Assembly: GCA_017528345.1 (NCBI GenBank)
Contig: JAFXOX010000045.1
Location: 1 to 50,335, forward strand
Direction: 5' to 3'
Length of the DNA stretch: 50,335 nt
Origin: Desulfovibrio sp.
Lineage (GTDB): Bacteria; Desulfobacterota; Desulfovibrionia; Desulfovibrionales; Desulfovibrionaceae
Position numbers and translations under genes: made by a program. A model generated the notes under the pieces. The model did no database searches. It was not told the DNA's origin and saw only the letters and a list, made by a program, of their open reading frames with translations. Shown piece after piece: positions 18,299 through 26,488 of the stretch (within the stretch, counting starts at the first letter, position 1; each line of letters begins with the position of its first letter).

Positions 18299-18727
18299 CT
18301 AGAGTTTATGAATGACATAGGTCACAACCCCCCAGATATGAACATATTCATGCTCGGTAATGTCAATTTCCGGGTAGTTGGGGTTTTCCGGCACAAGCAA
18401 AACTCTCCCGTCGCGCCGAACAAGCCGCTTAACCGTCAACTCGCCATCTAGAGCAGCAATGACCACTTTGTTGTGAGAGGCAGGGATAATGCGGTCCACA
18501 ACAAGAAGATCTCCGTCAAAGATGCCGGCATTGACCATAGACTGCCCTCTTGCCCGCACAAAAAACGTCGCCGACCTATGCCGGACAAGATGCTCATGCA
18601 AATCAAGGGGTCGGTCTATGCAATCCTCTGCTGGTGAAGGGAAGCCCGCCTGCACAGGGCTCAGATACAGAGGATTGGTCAAAGACGCTCCTCGTGCGTT
18701 CGAGGCTTTAAGAATTTCAACTTTCAT
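18299..18727 (-). CDS. umuD: UmuD-like S24 self-cleaving protein
   Basis: A 142-residue LexA/UmuD-fold protease. The cleavage region reads QAGFPSPAED, very close to that of Escherichia coli UmuD but with a different residue at the scissile bond. The catalytic Ser is in RGQSMVNAGI and the general-base Lys in ELTVKRL. UmuD proteins cleave themselves with RecA filaments and then form the accessory subunit of DNA polymerase V with UmuC. No umuC follows: the next gene downstream is a broken methyltransferase. The gene is therefore an orphan that may serve a UmuC elsewhere or be a remnant. The ribosome site is weak. Confidence 0.88.
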   Translation of the reverse strand: MKVEILKASNARGASLTNPLYLSPVQAGFPSPAEDCIDRPLDLHEHLVRHRSATFFVRARGQSMVNAGIFDGDLLVVDRIIPASHNKVVIAALDGELTVKRLVRRDGRVLLVPENPNYPEIDITEHEYVHIWGVVTYVIHKL

Positions 18728-18765
18728 TTGCCTGAAAAAGAGGTTTTCTTTGGTATTGATATCAT

Positions 18766-20630
18766 TTAGGGCTGCTGTTTGGCCTTTGGTGCTCGATCTT
18801 TCAAATAATTTCTCAAATTTTCATCCCGACAATACACATAGCAGCCCTTTACTCCCCTGGACATCAGAACTTTATAAATTCTCTTTACATACATTGTTAA
18901 CGCATCAGGATTATTTTTAAGACCTTTCTTCCCTGTTTTGTCAAAATAGTCTTTTTCACTCGCATATATAGTATGGTTTTTAACATTAAATCTCAAATCA
19001 TTACCTATAATTACGCCAACATAATCAAATTCAAGTCCCTGTGAAGTATGAATACATCCTATTTGATCAATTTTTTGAGGATCAGTTGCCCATGTTTGCT
19101 GGTTTTTCCGACTGTTCCATGGCTTTTGAAATTTACACTCGGGTATGACGACATCATCAATTTGCGCATCATCATTACCATCTAAAGTCCATGGCCATGC
19201 AAAACCAGCTAATACTCTTGCGTTCATCCCATTTTCGTTAAGCTTATGGATTTTATTATAAAGCTCATGAGGATCATCAAAGAGAGCAAATTCAAAGTCA
19301 CCATCGTCCCAACCATCATAATTTGCGGTATCTTTAATTTGCAGAGTATGATCAAGCCAATTGATATAGCCATCCGCGCCCGAGCAGCGAAATTGAGCTA
19401 CCAACTGCACTTCATAAACAGAAACAGTATAATCAGAACATACTTTCTTTATTCTCTCTACGGATCCTTCATCATCAGGTCTGATCATTTGTTCATCATC
19501 AACAAAAAAGATACTAACTCGTGATGCATTTATAATATCTTCAACCTGACTGACGCCCTGATACATGTATGCACCTTTTTTCTTAAGTCGGTGTGCTTCA
19601 TCACATATAAGTACGTCATAATAATTTTTCTTTTCACCATAAAACTTTGATGACCCTAAAAATAAATTTTTAATTCTATTTTTGGCTGCAGTTTTCTTTT
19701 TGCCAAGCATATCTATTATACAATCACGAAAAGAGGATTTGGAGCAACGAACCTTACATTTAGTTCATGTTTCAGCAACGCTACAAAGGCATTAACGGCA
19801 ACAACAGATTTTCCAGTTCCTGGACCACCATTTATAATTATCGCAGTCTTTTCTTGACTATTTAAGGAAATATCGACAATTGAAGAATATGCCAGTTTTT
19901 GTTCGTCTAAAAGCGTAAAAACTTTATTTCCTTTAAAAATAGAGTCGATATAATTAATAAATTTTTTTGAAGGTATTAATTTACTATTCTCAACATTATC
20001 AAGTATAGTTAAACCATCTCCTCTACCAACATACTCATTAACATATTCTTCGAGAAATTCGACATCATAAGAGAAGAAAACTGGTGTGTCGGATACAATT
20101 TCTTTATATTGTTCCTGAAGCAAAGGTTCAGGATTTTTCTTTTTATAATTATGCAAGTATGCACATGATATTGCCTTAATTCTTCCTTCATAAACCTCCG
20201 CATTCATATCAGAAAGAAATTTTTTATATGAGTATGCCTGATATGCCGGATGGGTTGTTTCGACAATTGAGTTATTTAAAAATGTCTTAACAATAGCTTC
20301 TTTATTTGTAGCTTCAGCTGATTCCCACTGTTTTAATTCTATGATTAAAAAGTTTGAGTCATTATTTTCATTATGCCCTGTAATTACAAAATCAATCCTC
20401 TTGCTTGTAGATGGTATATTATACTCAATAAGTATCCCACAATCATTTGGTATCTGAGACTTTCTAACTACGGTCTCCATAAACCTCATTGAGTTGTTCC
20501 ACGATCTGCGTTCGCTAGGAGTCGATTTTCTACCAGTTCTTTGAGTATATGCTAAATCTATTTTATCAGCTATGACATTTCTATCAACATCATTGATAAA
20601 TTCTTTTGAATTATTTCTGTATAATATCAT
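18766..20630 (-). pseudogene. Frameshifted nuclease/helicase (DUF2075-type P-loop protein with PD-(D/E)XK-like N-terminus)
   Basis: Two abutting frames make one protein of about 620 residues. The 5' frame (20630-19716) has a nuclease-like motif (RIDFVITG ... FLIIELKQW) and Walker A GGPGTGKS, then runs to RFVAPN and stops. The 3' frame (to 18766) has Walker B-like VLICDEAHRL, FFVDDEQMI, LVAQFRCSG and the helicase motif CIHTSQGLEFDYVGVIIG. They join if one base is added near 19755 (minus-strand CCAAATCCTC), giving VAPN-SSFRDCII-DMLGKK. Such proteins occur in phage-defence and DNA-processing contexts; the role here is unproven. Strongly AT-rich, so probably acquired. It lies directly upstream of umuD. 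Confidence 0.85.
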
Positions 20631-20696
20631 TTTTTATCCTATATGATAAAACTTTTAGCTTTTTCTATCATTAGGAGAAAACATCAAAAAAAGTAT

Positions 20697-21119
20697 TTAT
20701 TGAGCTTGTAACCATCCCAAAAAGTCAAGGAGACCATCTATATTTTTGACAATCCCAAGGCAGCTTCCCTCAATCATCGCGTTGAGGAGACTATGCGCCG
20801 TATCCCCAGCGTTACGAAAGTCGGTTCTGATCCCAACAACGGGCCTTCCCTTGGCATAGCTATAGCCAACCAGGCTGTTCCTTCATCCCTGCGCCCCATC
20901 AAGAAGAGCCACTACGACGTCACAAGCGTCAATGGCGGCTCTGTCCCGATGCATAATCTGTTTGGGTGCATCCTCACCCCACGCGATGATCTCTTCTTTT
21001 GTCAAAAGATCTCCTGGCCAGCACACCTCATAGCCTGCAACCGTCAATTTCTTCGTCAAAGCTCGGTGCCAAAGGATCTCTGCTTCAGAGAAAAGTGGGC
21101 CAGCCTGATAGATTTTCAT
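20697..21119 (-). pseudogene. Nucleoside 2-deoxyribosyltransferase, multiply frameshifted
   Basis: The gene starts at ATG 21119 behind GGAGG (MKIYQAGPLFSEAE) and reads well through RDRAAIDACDVVVALLDGAQ, then stops at about 20883. Another frame continues with DEGTAW, and a third with YAKGRPVVGIRTDFRNAGD, AHSLLNAMIEG and KNIDGLLDFLGWLQAQ to a TAA at 20697-20699. At least two indels are needed, near 20880 and near 20855. The family swaps bases on 2'-deoxyribonucleosides; the N-terminal substrate loop and the DxxVALLDG core are recognisable. Two lesions in one gene make real decay more likely than a single read error. Confidence 0.85.
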
Positions 21120-21581
21120 GAATGCCTCCATTGGACACAATATAGGGTAGAGGTCCAACTCTTGGCAAGGCGCAGACACGTCTCAAACACGCGCTGCGTG
21201 AGATGATAAAGGGTTTCCCTCTAACCATTCCCCGTAAAAAGACTCAGCAACCGTGCGTTCTGCCTTTAACGAGCAAACAATATACTTTTGAAAAACAGCG
21301 TATAGTCGACATCTTACGCTCGCGCACCTCAAAAAATGGCTTTTTTGCCAATTTTTACTTGATCTCACATGCACTCTTCTGTATTGTTCTTTCACTTTTA
21401 TTCTTCCCCTAAATTCAGCACTCCCCCCCGTAAAAGAAATAGCCGTTTAATTTCTTTTTTTTAGTTTTGTTCTGACGCTGCTTACGCCACTTTCTTGCAA
21501 AACAACGCTCTTCTGTGTAGATAAACAGGGTATCGCAATGTCTGACAATCATCAGACTGTGTGAGGCAGGAGTGGGTGAGG
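21120..21581. other. Intergenic region before the EAL-PilZ operon
   Basis: About 460 bases without a convincing gene. It probably holds the promoter of the plus-strand EAL gene. No clear operator or repeat was identified. Confidence 0.5.
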
Positions 21582-23246
21582 ATGGGCGGTGAACACGCAT
21601 GGCAGAGTGAAAGCGGTTCAAAAACACTGGTTTTTGGATTCTACAACGAAGAGTTATACTTCTGCTCACAGGAGCTTTTGAATCTTTTTTGTCCCGTTGA
21701 GCTCGGCAATCCCCTGTGTACTTGGCAAAAAGCAGGGCTTGTCCATCCGCGTGATGCACAGCTTGTGACGGACTGTTTGCAGCTTCTTGACAAGAATACG
21801 AGCTATTGTGAGAGCCGTTTCAGGCTGAAAAGTACAGGTAATACCTACCTTTTCTGCCACTGTACATTTTCTCTTGTTTTGGAAAGTGGCCACCCACGCT
21901 ATATTGCAACACTCACAACCAAAGATACAACTGCACAGCAAAGACGCAGCCAGGGATTCTACCATGATCAGCTGACAGGAGCTCTGACGAGCCGCGGCTT
22001 TTTTGCCACAACAGATGCCCTTTTGGCTGCAGACCCCATGGCCCACTACTGTATCTTACGTTTTACCATTTTGGGTCTTCGACACACCAATCAGGCCCAC
22101 GGTTTTGCGGCCGGTGACCACCTGCTCAAAGTCGTCGCCCGCATGGTGCTCTCGCACCTGATCAGCGACAAAGAGGTCCTTGGGCGAGTGGATGGCGACG
22201 GTTTTGCCGTCTGTCTTCTGGGAGGTCCAAAGCGCGCCATTTCCTTTGCCCAAAAGTTCACCCGACTCTGCGACGACCCTGCCAAACATCGCAAATATGG
22301 GCTGTATTTCGGGATCTGCGTGGTGGATGGGTACGCCCCAGCCCATCAGCTCTATGACTGTGCTTGCCGTGCTTTAAAAACCGTCAAGGGCAGTGATGTG
22401 CGCAATGTGGCTTTCTATGATGAACCATTGCGCAAGCGCCACGACGATGAGCGCTACATCACCGAACAGATGGAAGAAGCTCTGCGCAAGGACCAGTTCA
22501 AACTTTTTCTGCAGCCCAAGGTGGAGATCTCCACAGGCCGTATCATCGGCGCAGAGGCTCTGGCACGCTGGTTGCACCCCAAAGATGGCATGATTATGCC
22601 GGACCGTTTTGTGCCGCTCTTTGAAACCAATGGTTTTGTGCTCAAACTCGATGCCTATATCTGGGAAAAGGCCTGCAAAATTCTCCGGCACTGGCTTGAT
22701 CAGGGCTATCTCGCCATTCCCATATCCGTTAATGTCTCACGACTGCATTTTAAGGATGAGGACTTGGTCAGCCACATGAGTAACCTTTTAGAGGCCCATG
22801 CACTGCCCAAGCATCTTCTTGAGCTCGAAATCACGGAAACCACCTTTATTCCCAAGGAGCAGGACCTGCAGAGTAAGATGCGGGCGCTGCGCAAAGCAGG
22901 TTTTGCCATTTGTATGGATGACTTCGGTATTGGCTATTCCTCGCTCAATTCTCTCCGAAAGCTGCCCTTTACGACGCTCAAAATTGACCGCATCTTTGTA
23001 CAGGACGTGGCAAGCTCAGCCAGCCGTGGCCGTATTGTTGCACGTAATACCATTGCACTGGCCAAAGAACTTGGCATGCGCATTGTCGCCGAAGGCGTAG
23101 AAACAGAAGATCAGGCCCGTTTTCTCTTGGACAATGGCTGTGACTGCGCCCAGGGATTTCACTACGCCCGTCCTCTTGAAGCTGGACTTTTTGAAACGCG
23201 CTATCTGCAAAAGGCTCATTCCACATTGCCCAATCAGACATGCTAA
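21582..23246 (+). CDS. PAS-GGDEF(degenerate)-EAL cyclic-di-GMP phosphodiesterase
   Basis: Predicted cytosolic phosphodiesterase of about 554 residues. The PAS-like N-terminus spans about 15-125. A GGDEF domain has GRVDGDGF in place of RxGGDEF (about residue 204), so it is not a cyclase. The EAL domain is intact: GAEALARWLHP (about 323), VNVSRLHF, EITETTF, DDFGIGYSSLNSL, KIDRIFV and EGVETEDQ. ATG 21582 has GGAG upstream at a suitable distance; a GTG at 21561 is the alternative. It overlaps a PilZ-domain gene by 7 bases. It is a close paralogue of the gene at 42502-44211, sharing the block MIMPDRFVPLFE-x-NGFVLKLDAYIWE. Confidence 0.9.
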   Translation: MGGEHAWQSESGSKTLVFGFYNEELYFCSQELLNLFCPVELGNPLCTWQKAGLVHPRDAQLVTDCLQLLDKNTSYCESRFRLKSTGNTYLFCHCTFSLVLESGHPRYIATLTTKDTTAQQRRSQGFYHDQLTGALTSRGFFATTDALLAADPMAHYCILRFTILGLRHTNQAHGFAAGDHLLKVVARMVLSHLISDKEVLGRVDGDGFAVCLLGGPKRAISFAQKFTRLCDDPAKHRKYGLYFGICVVDGYAPAHQLYDCACRALKTVKGSDVRNVAFYDEPLRKRHDDERYITEQMEEALRKDQFKLFLQPKVEISTGRIIGAEALARWLHPKDGMIMPDRFVPLFETNGFVLKLDAYIWEKACKILRHWLDQGYLAIPISVNVSRLHFKDEDLVSHMSNLLEAHALPKHLLELEITETTFIPKEQDLQSKMRALRKAGFAICMDDFGIGYSSLNSLRKLPFTTLKIDRIFVQDVASSASRGRIVARNTIALAKELGMRIVAEGVETEDQARFLLDNGCDCAQGFHYARPLEAGLFETRYLQKAHSTLPNQTC

Positions 23247-24133
23247 AAACCACCAACGCCCCTATGGAAGCACCCGTTAGCTGCCTCTGGAACGCCAACC
23301 AGAACAATGCTTTTCTTGATGCCTGCAAGCAAAAAGCCACCATTCATCTGCGTGGTTGTTTTCCGCATGAGGGTACAATCTGTGATATGCTCTACGCAGG
23401 ACGCATTGTCACTCAGGACGGACGCACAGGCATTTTCAAAATTCAAGAACAGGCAAAGATGCCAGGCAAAGCCTATCATCAGGATGACCAGTGTTCTTTC
23501 AACTTCAGCTTGACTGAAACCGATGCCCTGACCAATGCCAAACGCAGTTACGGCGTCAACGCCTCAGCACGCATTCTCTCCGTTGAGCAAGATGCCAACG
23601 GCAGCCTCAATGCCATCGTCCTGCGCTTCAATCGCAACTATACGACACGTCCGCTGCGCAAAAACAAACGCTATCGCTGGAGTGAAGAACTCACCAAGCT
23701 GCTGCGCATATCGCTGCCCATCAATATCCCCGAAACAAAAGAAGAGCTTGCAGCTCTTCTTCTCAGCGACTCCAAGCAGAACAAAAATCTGGCTCAGCCA
23801 TCGCTCGTTGACATTTCCGCAGGTGGCTGCTGCGCCTTTGTGTCACGAGAGCTCTCCCAGTCGACCTTTGCCACAGAAAAGCTCTACCTCTTTTTCTTCA
23901 TGACCATGCGCAGCGAAAAGAACGATCACCCCTATATTCTTTTGGCCAAGCGTCTCGGCTATGGTGATGTTGACTCCAAAAACAATACCATTGCCGTACG
24001 CATGCGTTTTCTGGCTGAGCTTGACTGGTCAAGCCATCAGAAAATTCAATGGTTTGATATCCGCGAAAACGGATCCCCACGTCTTGCCCAGCACCTGGCT
24101 CTCTTTGAAACCTTAACGCCAGGGCAAGGGTAA
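23240..24133 (+). CDS. PilZ-domain cyclic-di-GMP effector protein
   Basis: A 297-residue soluble protein. The C-terminal PilZ domain shows the two ligand-binding motifs: basic RPLRKNKRYR (about 145) and DISAGGC (about 195). The N-terminal half (LRGCFPHEGTICDMLYAGRI and onward) resembles the YcgR-like flagellar-brake fold only loosely. PilZ proteins change partner activity (motility, polysaccharide export) on binding cyclic-di-GMP. It overlaps the preceding phosphodiesterase gene (ATG inside the last codons), so enzyme and effector are made together. The target is not evident nearby. Confidence 0.8.
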   Translation: MLKTTNAPMEAPVSCLWNANQNNAFLDACKQKATIHLRGCFPHEGTICDMLYAGRIVTQDGRTGIFKIQEQAKMPGKAYHQDDQCSFNFSLTETDALTNAKRSYGVNASARILSVEQDANGSLNAIVLRFNRNYTTRPLRKNKRYRWSEELTKLLRISLPINIPETKEELAALLLSDSKQNKNLAQPSLVDISAGGCCAFVSRELSQSTFATEKLYLFFFMTMRSEKNDHPYILLAKRLGYGDVDSKNNTIAVRMRFLAELDWSSHQKIQWFDIRENGSPRLAQHLALFETLTPGQG

Positions 24134-24224
24134 CACCCCTTGCCAATGGGCAAGGAGCTCACCTCTCTCGTAGCCATGCATTCTCCCATCATGACAGTTC
24201 CCGTGTACGCAAAAGCTTTTTCCG

Positions 24225-24331
24225 TTAGCCAGTGTAAAAAAATTCCTTGAAGCTGAAAACCTGATGTTTTGGGCAGTCAGGTACGGCTCAAAGCGGTTTA
24301 TACAATTCCATCTGGATCGAGATAAACTTTA
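24225..24331 (-). pseudogene. Decayed fragment related to the remnant at 31-225
   Basis: On the minus strand a frame reads EPYLTAQNIRFSASRNFF followed by TLANGK. It matches LVSENVRFPPLRNFFENF of the remnant at the window start in N-(I/V)-R-F-x-x-x-R-N-F-F. At DNA level 24236-24280 and 172-216 share 34 of 45 bases. On the plus strand the same DNA could code a short broken peptide across an A7 run, but the minus-strand reading explains the similarity better. Probably two decayed members of one mobile or repeated family; identity unknown. Confidence 0.35.
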
Positions 24332-24346
24332 AGCATCGTCCATACG

Positions 24347-24400
24347 GTAGGCTCCTTTTGGTAACTTTGAGCGGTTCTCAAAACTGAGCCTACTTTTTTT
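24347..24400 (+). terminator. Compound two-stem terminator-like structure
   Basis: The outer stem GTAGGCTC (24347-24354) / GAGCCTAC (24386-24393) encloses an inner stem TTTGAG (24366-24371) / CTCAAA (24377-24382) with loop CGGTT, and is followed by seven T (24394-24400). It fits a terminator for the EAL-PilZ operon, although it lies more than 200 bases beyond the PilZ stop. The nested stem is unusual for a plain terminator and could be a processed small-RNA 3' end. The rest of 24134-24549 holds only the remnant described separately. Confidence 0.65.
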
Positions 24401-24549
24401 ACTTTTCGGATTCAAGATTTGAAACTCACCACCATTACCGCTACCCCAAAAAACCTACCGTAACTTTTCTGGCAAAGTCGAACTTAACCAGCTCACCCGC
24501 AAAGCCGGGAGGCTACCCGGATTAATTAGTTCATCAAGGAATCAGGTAT

Positions 24550-25554
24550 CTATGAACTTATAATATTTTCATAAGTGCATTCTTGTCCACATTCCTTCCA
24601 AATTTTTTTTAGCTTTTGTATAGCATAGTCTGGCATATAATATGATTTAAAATTTGATTTTTTATAATATGATTGCACTATTGTTTGACTTCTACATATA
24701 GCTTGTTTTATTTTTTGATATTCAGGTTTCTCTTTTGCTTCAACATGATATCTATCTTTTTTTGTGATTATATATCTATATGGAACTTTCCAACTCCGTA
24801 TACATAATTCATAAAGAAAGAGGTTCAAACGAAATAGACCAATTTTACCATCATCTGTCACAAATAATCTTTTATGCTCTTTAGCCTTATCTAGATTATA
24901 TCCATTATATTCAGAATTATCCCATTTGCCTTCATGTATAAAAAAATTTTCATATTCATAGTAGTATTGATTGAAACCAGCAGCCTTCATTCTTGCACCA
25001 TAATCACCGTCATCAGCTCCATATAATCCATATTCTTCATTAAAACCACCTAAAATATTATAAACAATACTTGGTATAAGAAGTGCTCCCCCTGGAACAT
25101 TAGACGTACATAAAGCAAGTTTTCCATAGCAGGTATCTATTATTTTACTACTTTCATAGATCATGCTTTTTAATAGTGCTGGGCCAAGAATTGAAAATTT
25201 TTCAACACAATCATATAATTTAAATAACTTTTCAAAAAAATTATGATCAATTATTGTTATATCATTATCTATTTTTAAAAAAAAATTAGAATCAACAGCT
25301 CTTAGGCCAATATTACAAGCACACGAAATCCCCATATTTTTATCTAACAAATAAAGATTATCTATAATACCATCATCAGCAAATTGAGTGAGTATATTTC
25401 TTAGTTTTTCGTTACTACCATTATCAACAACAGTAATAACAAAAGGAATTTTATTATTAAAATTTTTACATTTATATATATTCAATATTGTTTTTTGAGT
25501 CAATTCTGTCCTATTAAAAACTGGAATAACAATATTTAACATTATTTTATTCAT
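24550..25554 (-). CDS. Family 2 glycosyltransferase
   Basis: GT-A fold glycosyltransferase of about 334 residues. The N-terminal strand is LNIVIPVFNRTELTQKTI, the nucleotide-sugar motif is VVDNGS, and the DxD-like metal site is KIDNDI. The GGF-EEYGLYGADDGDYGARM region resembles acceptor-binding loops of enzymes adding sugars to surface polysaccharides or proteins. I chose ATG 25554, with AGGGA about 9 bases upstream, over TTG 25563. The gene is extremely AT-rich and stands alone between normal-GC genes, so horizontal origin is likely. The donor and acceptor are unknown. Confidence 0.88.
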   Translation of the reverse strand: MNKIMLNIVIPVFNRTELTQKTILNIYKCKNFNNKIPFVITVVDNGSNEKLRNILTQFADDGIIDNLYLLDKNMGISCACNIGLRAVDSNFFLKIDNDITIIDHNFFEKLFKLYDCVEKFSILGPALLKSMIYESSKIIDTCYGKLALCTSNVPGGALLIPSIVYNILGGFNEEYGLYGADDGDYGARMKAAGFNQYYYEYENFFIHEGKWDNSEYNGYNLDKAKEHKRLFVTDDGKIGLFRLNLFLYELCIRSWKVPYRYIITKKDRYHVEAKEKPEYQKIKQAICRSQTIVQSYYKKSNFKSYYMPDYAIQKLKKIWKECGQECTYENIISS

Positions 25555-25987
25555 AAAGCACAATCCCTATAATTATTTAAACTAAAATTGAACTTTTTAT
25601 TTTTTTTGCAATTAACAAAGCTAATGTGCTTTTGATTTGTAAATCTATCATTTATATTAGATAAAATAATGACTTGTGAGAGTATTTTTAAACATCATTA
25701 TTACACTTTCAAAAAAACTACTGATCAAGAAGTTTAGATAAGTAGTTCATAGAATTGTATTGTAGATAAAATTAAAGAATGCAACATTATTTATCGGCAA
25801 TATTAAGTATCGCCTAACATAAGCAATACGAAGATTTAATAAAATATACCTGATTTAATTTGTGGATAGATTCTAGACAAACTTATTTGAATTGGATATG
25901 GCAATATCCATAGGGTAACACCCAAAAACGTTCTGCTTTCGGGTGCGATACGCATCGCCTCAATTCTCTGACCTTGCCACAGCCAGC
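25555..25987. other. AT-rich intergenic region
   Basis: This contains the upstream region of the glycosyltransferase gene and the 3' side of the Zur-like gene. A loose repeat CACCC (25920-25924) / GGGTG (25940-25944) could form a weak hairpin downstream of the Zur-like gene, but it has a long loop and no good T-run. No gene was seen. Confidence 0.5.
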
Positions 25988-26452
25988 TCAGCCATTTTCC
26001 CTCGCACAGGCATGACAAATGCCCTGCATTTCAATGGAGCCTTTTTCCAGGTTCATGCCTAATTCTTGAAATCGCTTCTGCAAAGCCCCGTAAAGCTCAG
26101 GATCATCCATTTCCTGAGCTTTTTTGCAGCGGGAGCAGACAAAAAGCAGGAGGGAGTTATCGTGATGCTCGCAGGTGCAGGGAAGATAGCTATTGATGGA
26201 GGCGATCTTGTGCACAAGACCACATTCCACGAGGAAATCGAGGGTTCGATAGATGGTGGCCGGAGTCAGACGTTTTCGAGTATGACTCAGCTTTTCAATA
26301 AGGTCATAGGCCTTGACGGGTCCCTGCTCCTCAAGCAAGCAGGTGAGGACCTGTCGGCGTAACGGTGTCAGACGCATCTTGCGTTCAAGGCAAATACGCT
26401 CGGCAAGTTCGAGACCAGAACGGACACAGTCTTCACATACAGCCGGTGCCAT
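25988..26452 (-). CDS. zur: Fur-family regulator, probably the zinc regulator Zur
   Basis: A protein of about 154 residues with the Fur fold: winged helix RLTPLRRQVLTCLLEE ... TPATIYRTLDFLVECGLVHKI, then the dimerisation domain with CEHHDNSLLLFVCSRC and a C-terminal CHAC. The two CxxC pairs are the structural zinc site, and Cys and His residues in CTCEHHD fit a sensory site. It is the last gene of a zinc-uptake-type operon (36 bases after the DUF3299-ZIP gene), which supports Zur rather than Fur or PerR; this is inference from context. With zinc bound it should repress, and the 22-bp motif at 29695 and 32780 is the candidate operator. ATG 26452 is preferred (GGGAG upstream). Confidence 0.82.
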   Translation of the reverse strand: MAPAVCEDCVRSGLELAERICLERKMRLTPLRRQVLTCLLEEQGPVKAYDLIEKLSHTRKRLTPATIYRTLDFLVECGLVHKIASINSYLPCTCEHHDNSLLLFVCSRCKKAQEMDDPELYGALQKRFQELGMNLEKGSIEMQGICHACARENG

Positions 26453-26488
26453 GGCAAGCACTCCCACTGAAGGTTGGAAACGCTCTTC

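Noticed and set aside
25920..25944. CACCC / GGGTG repeat as a terminator of the Zur-like gene
   Set aside because: Only 5 bp of stem, a long loop and no clear T-run on the minus strand.
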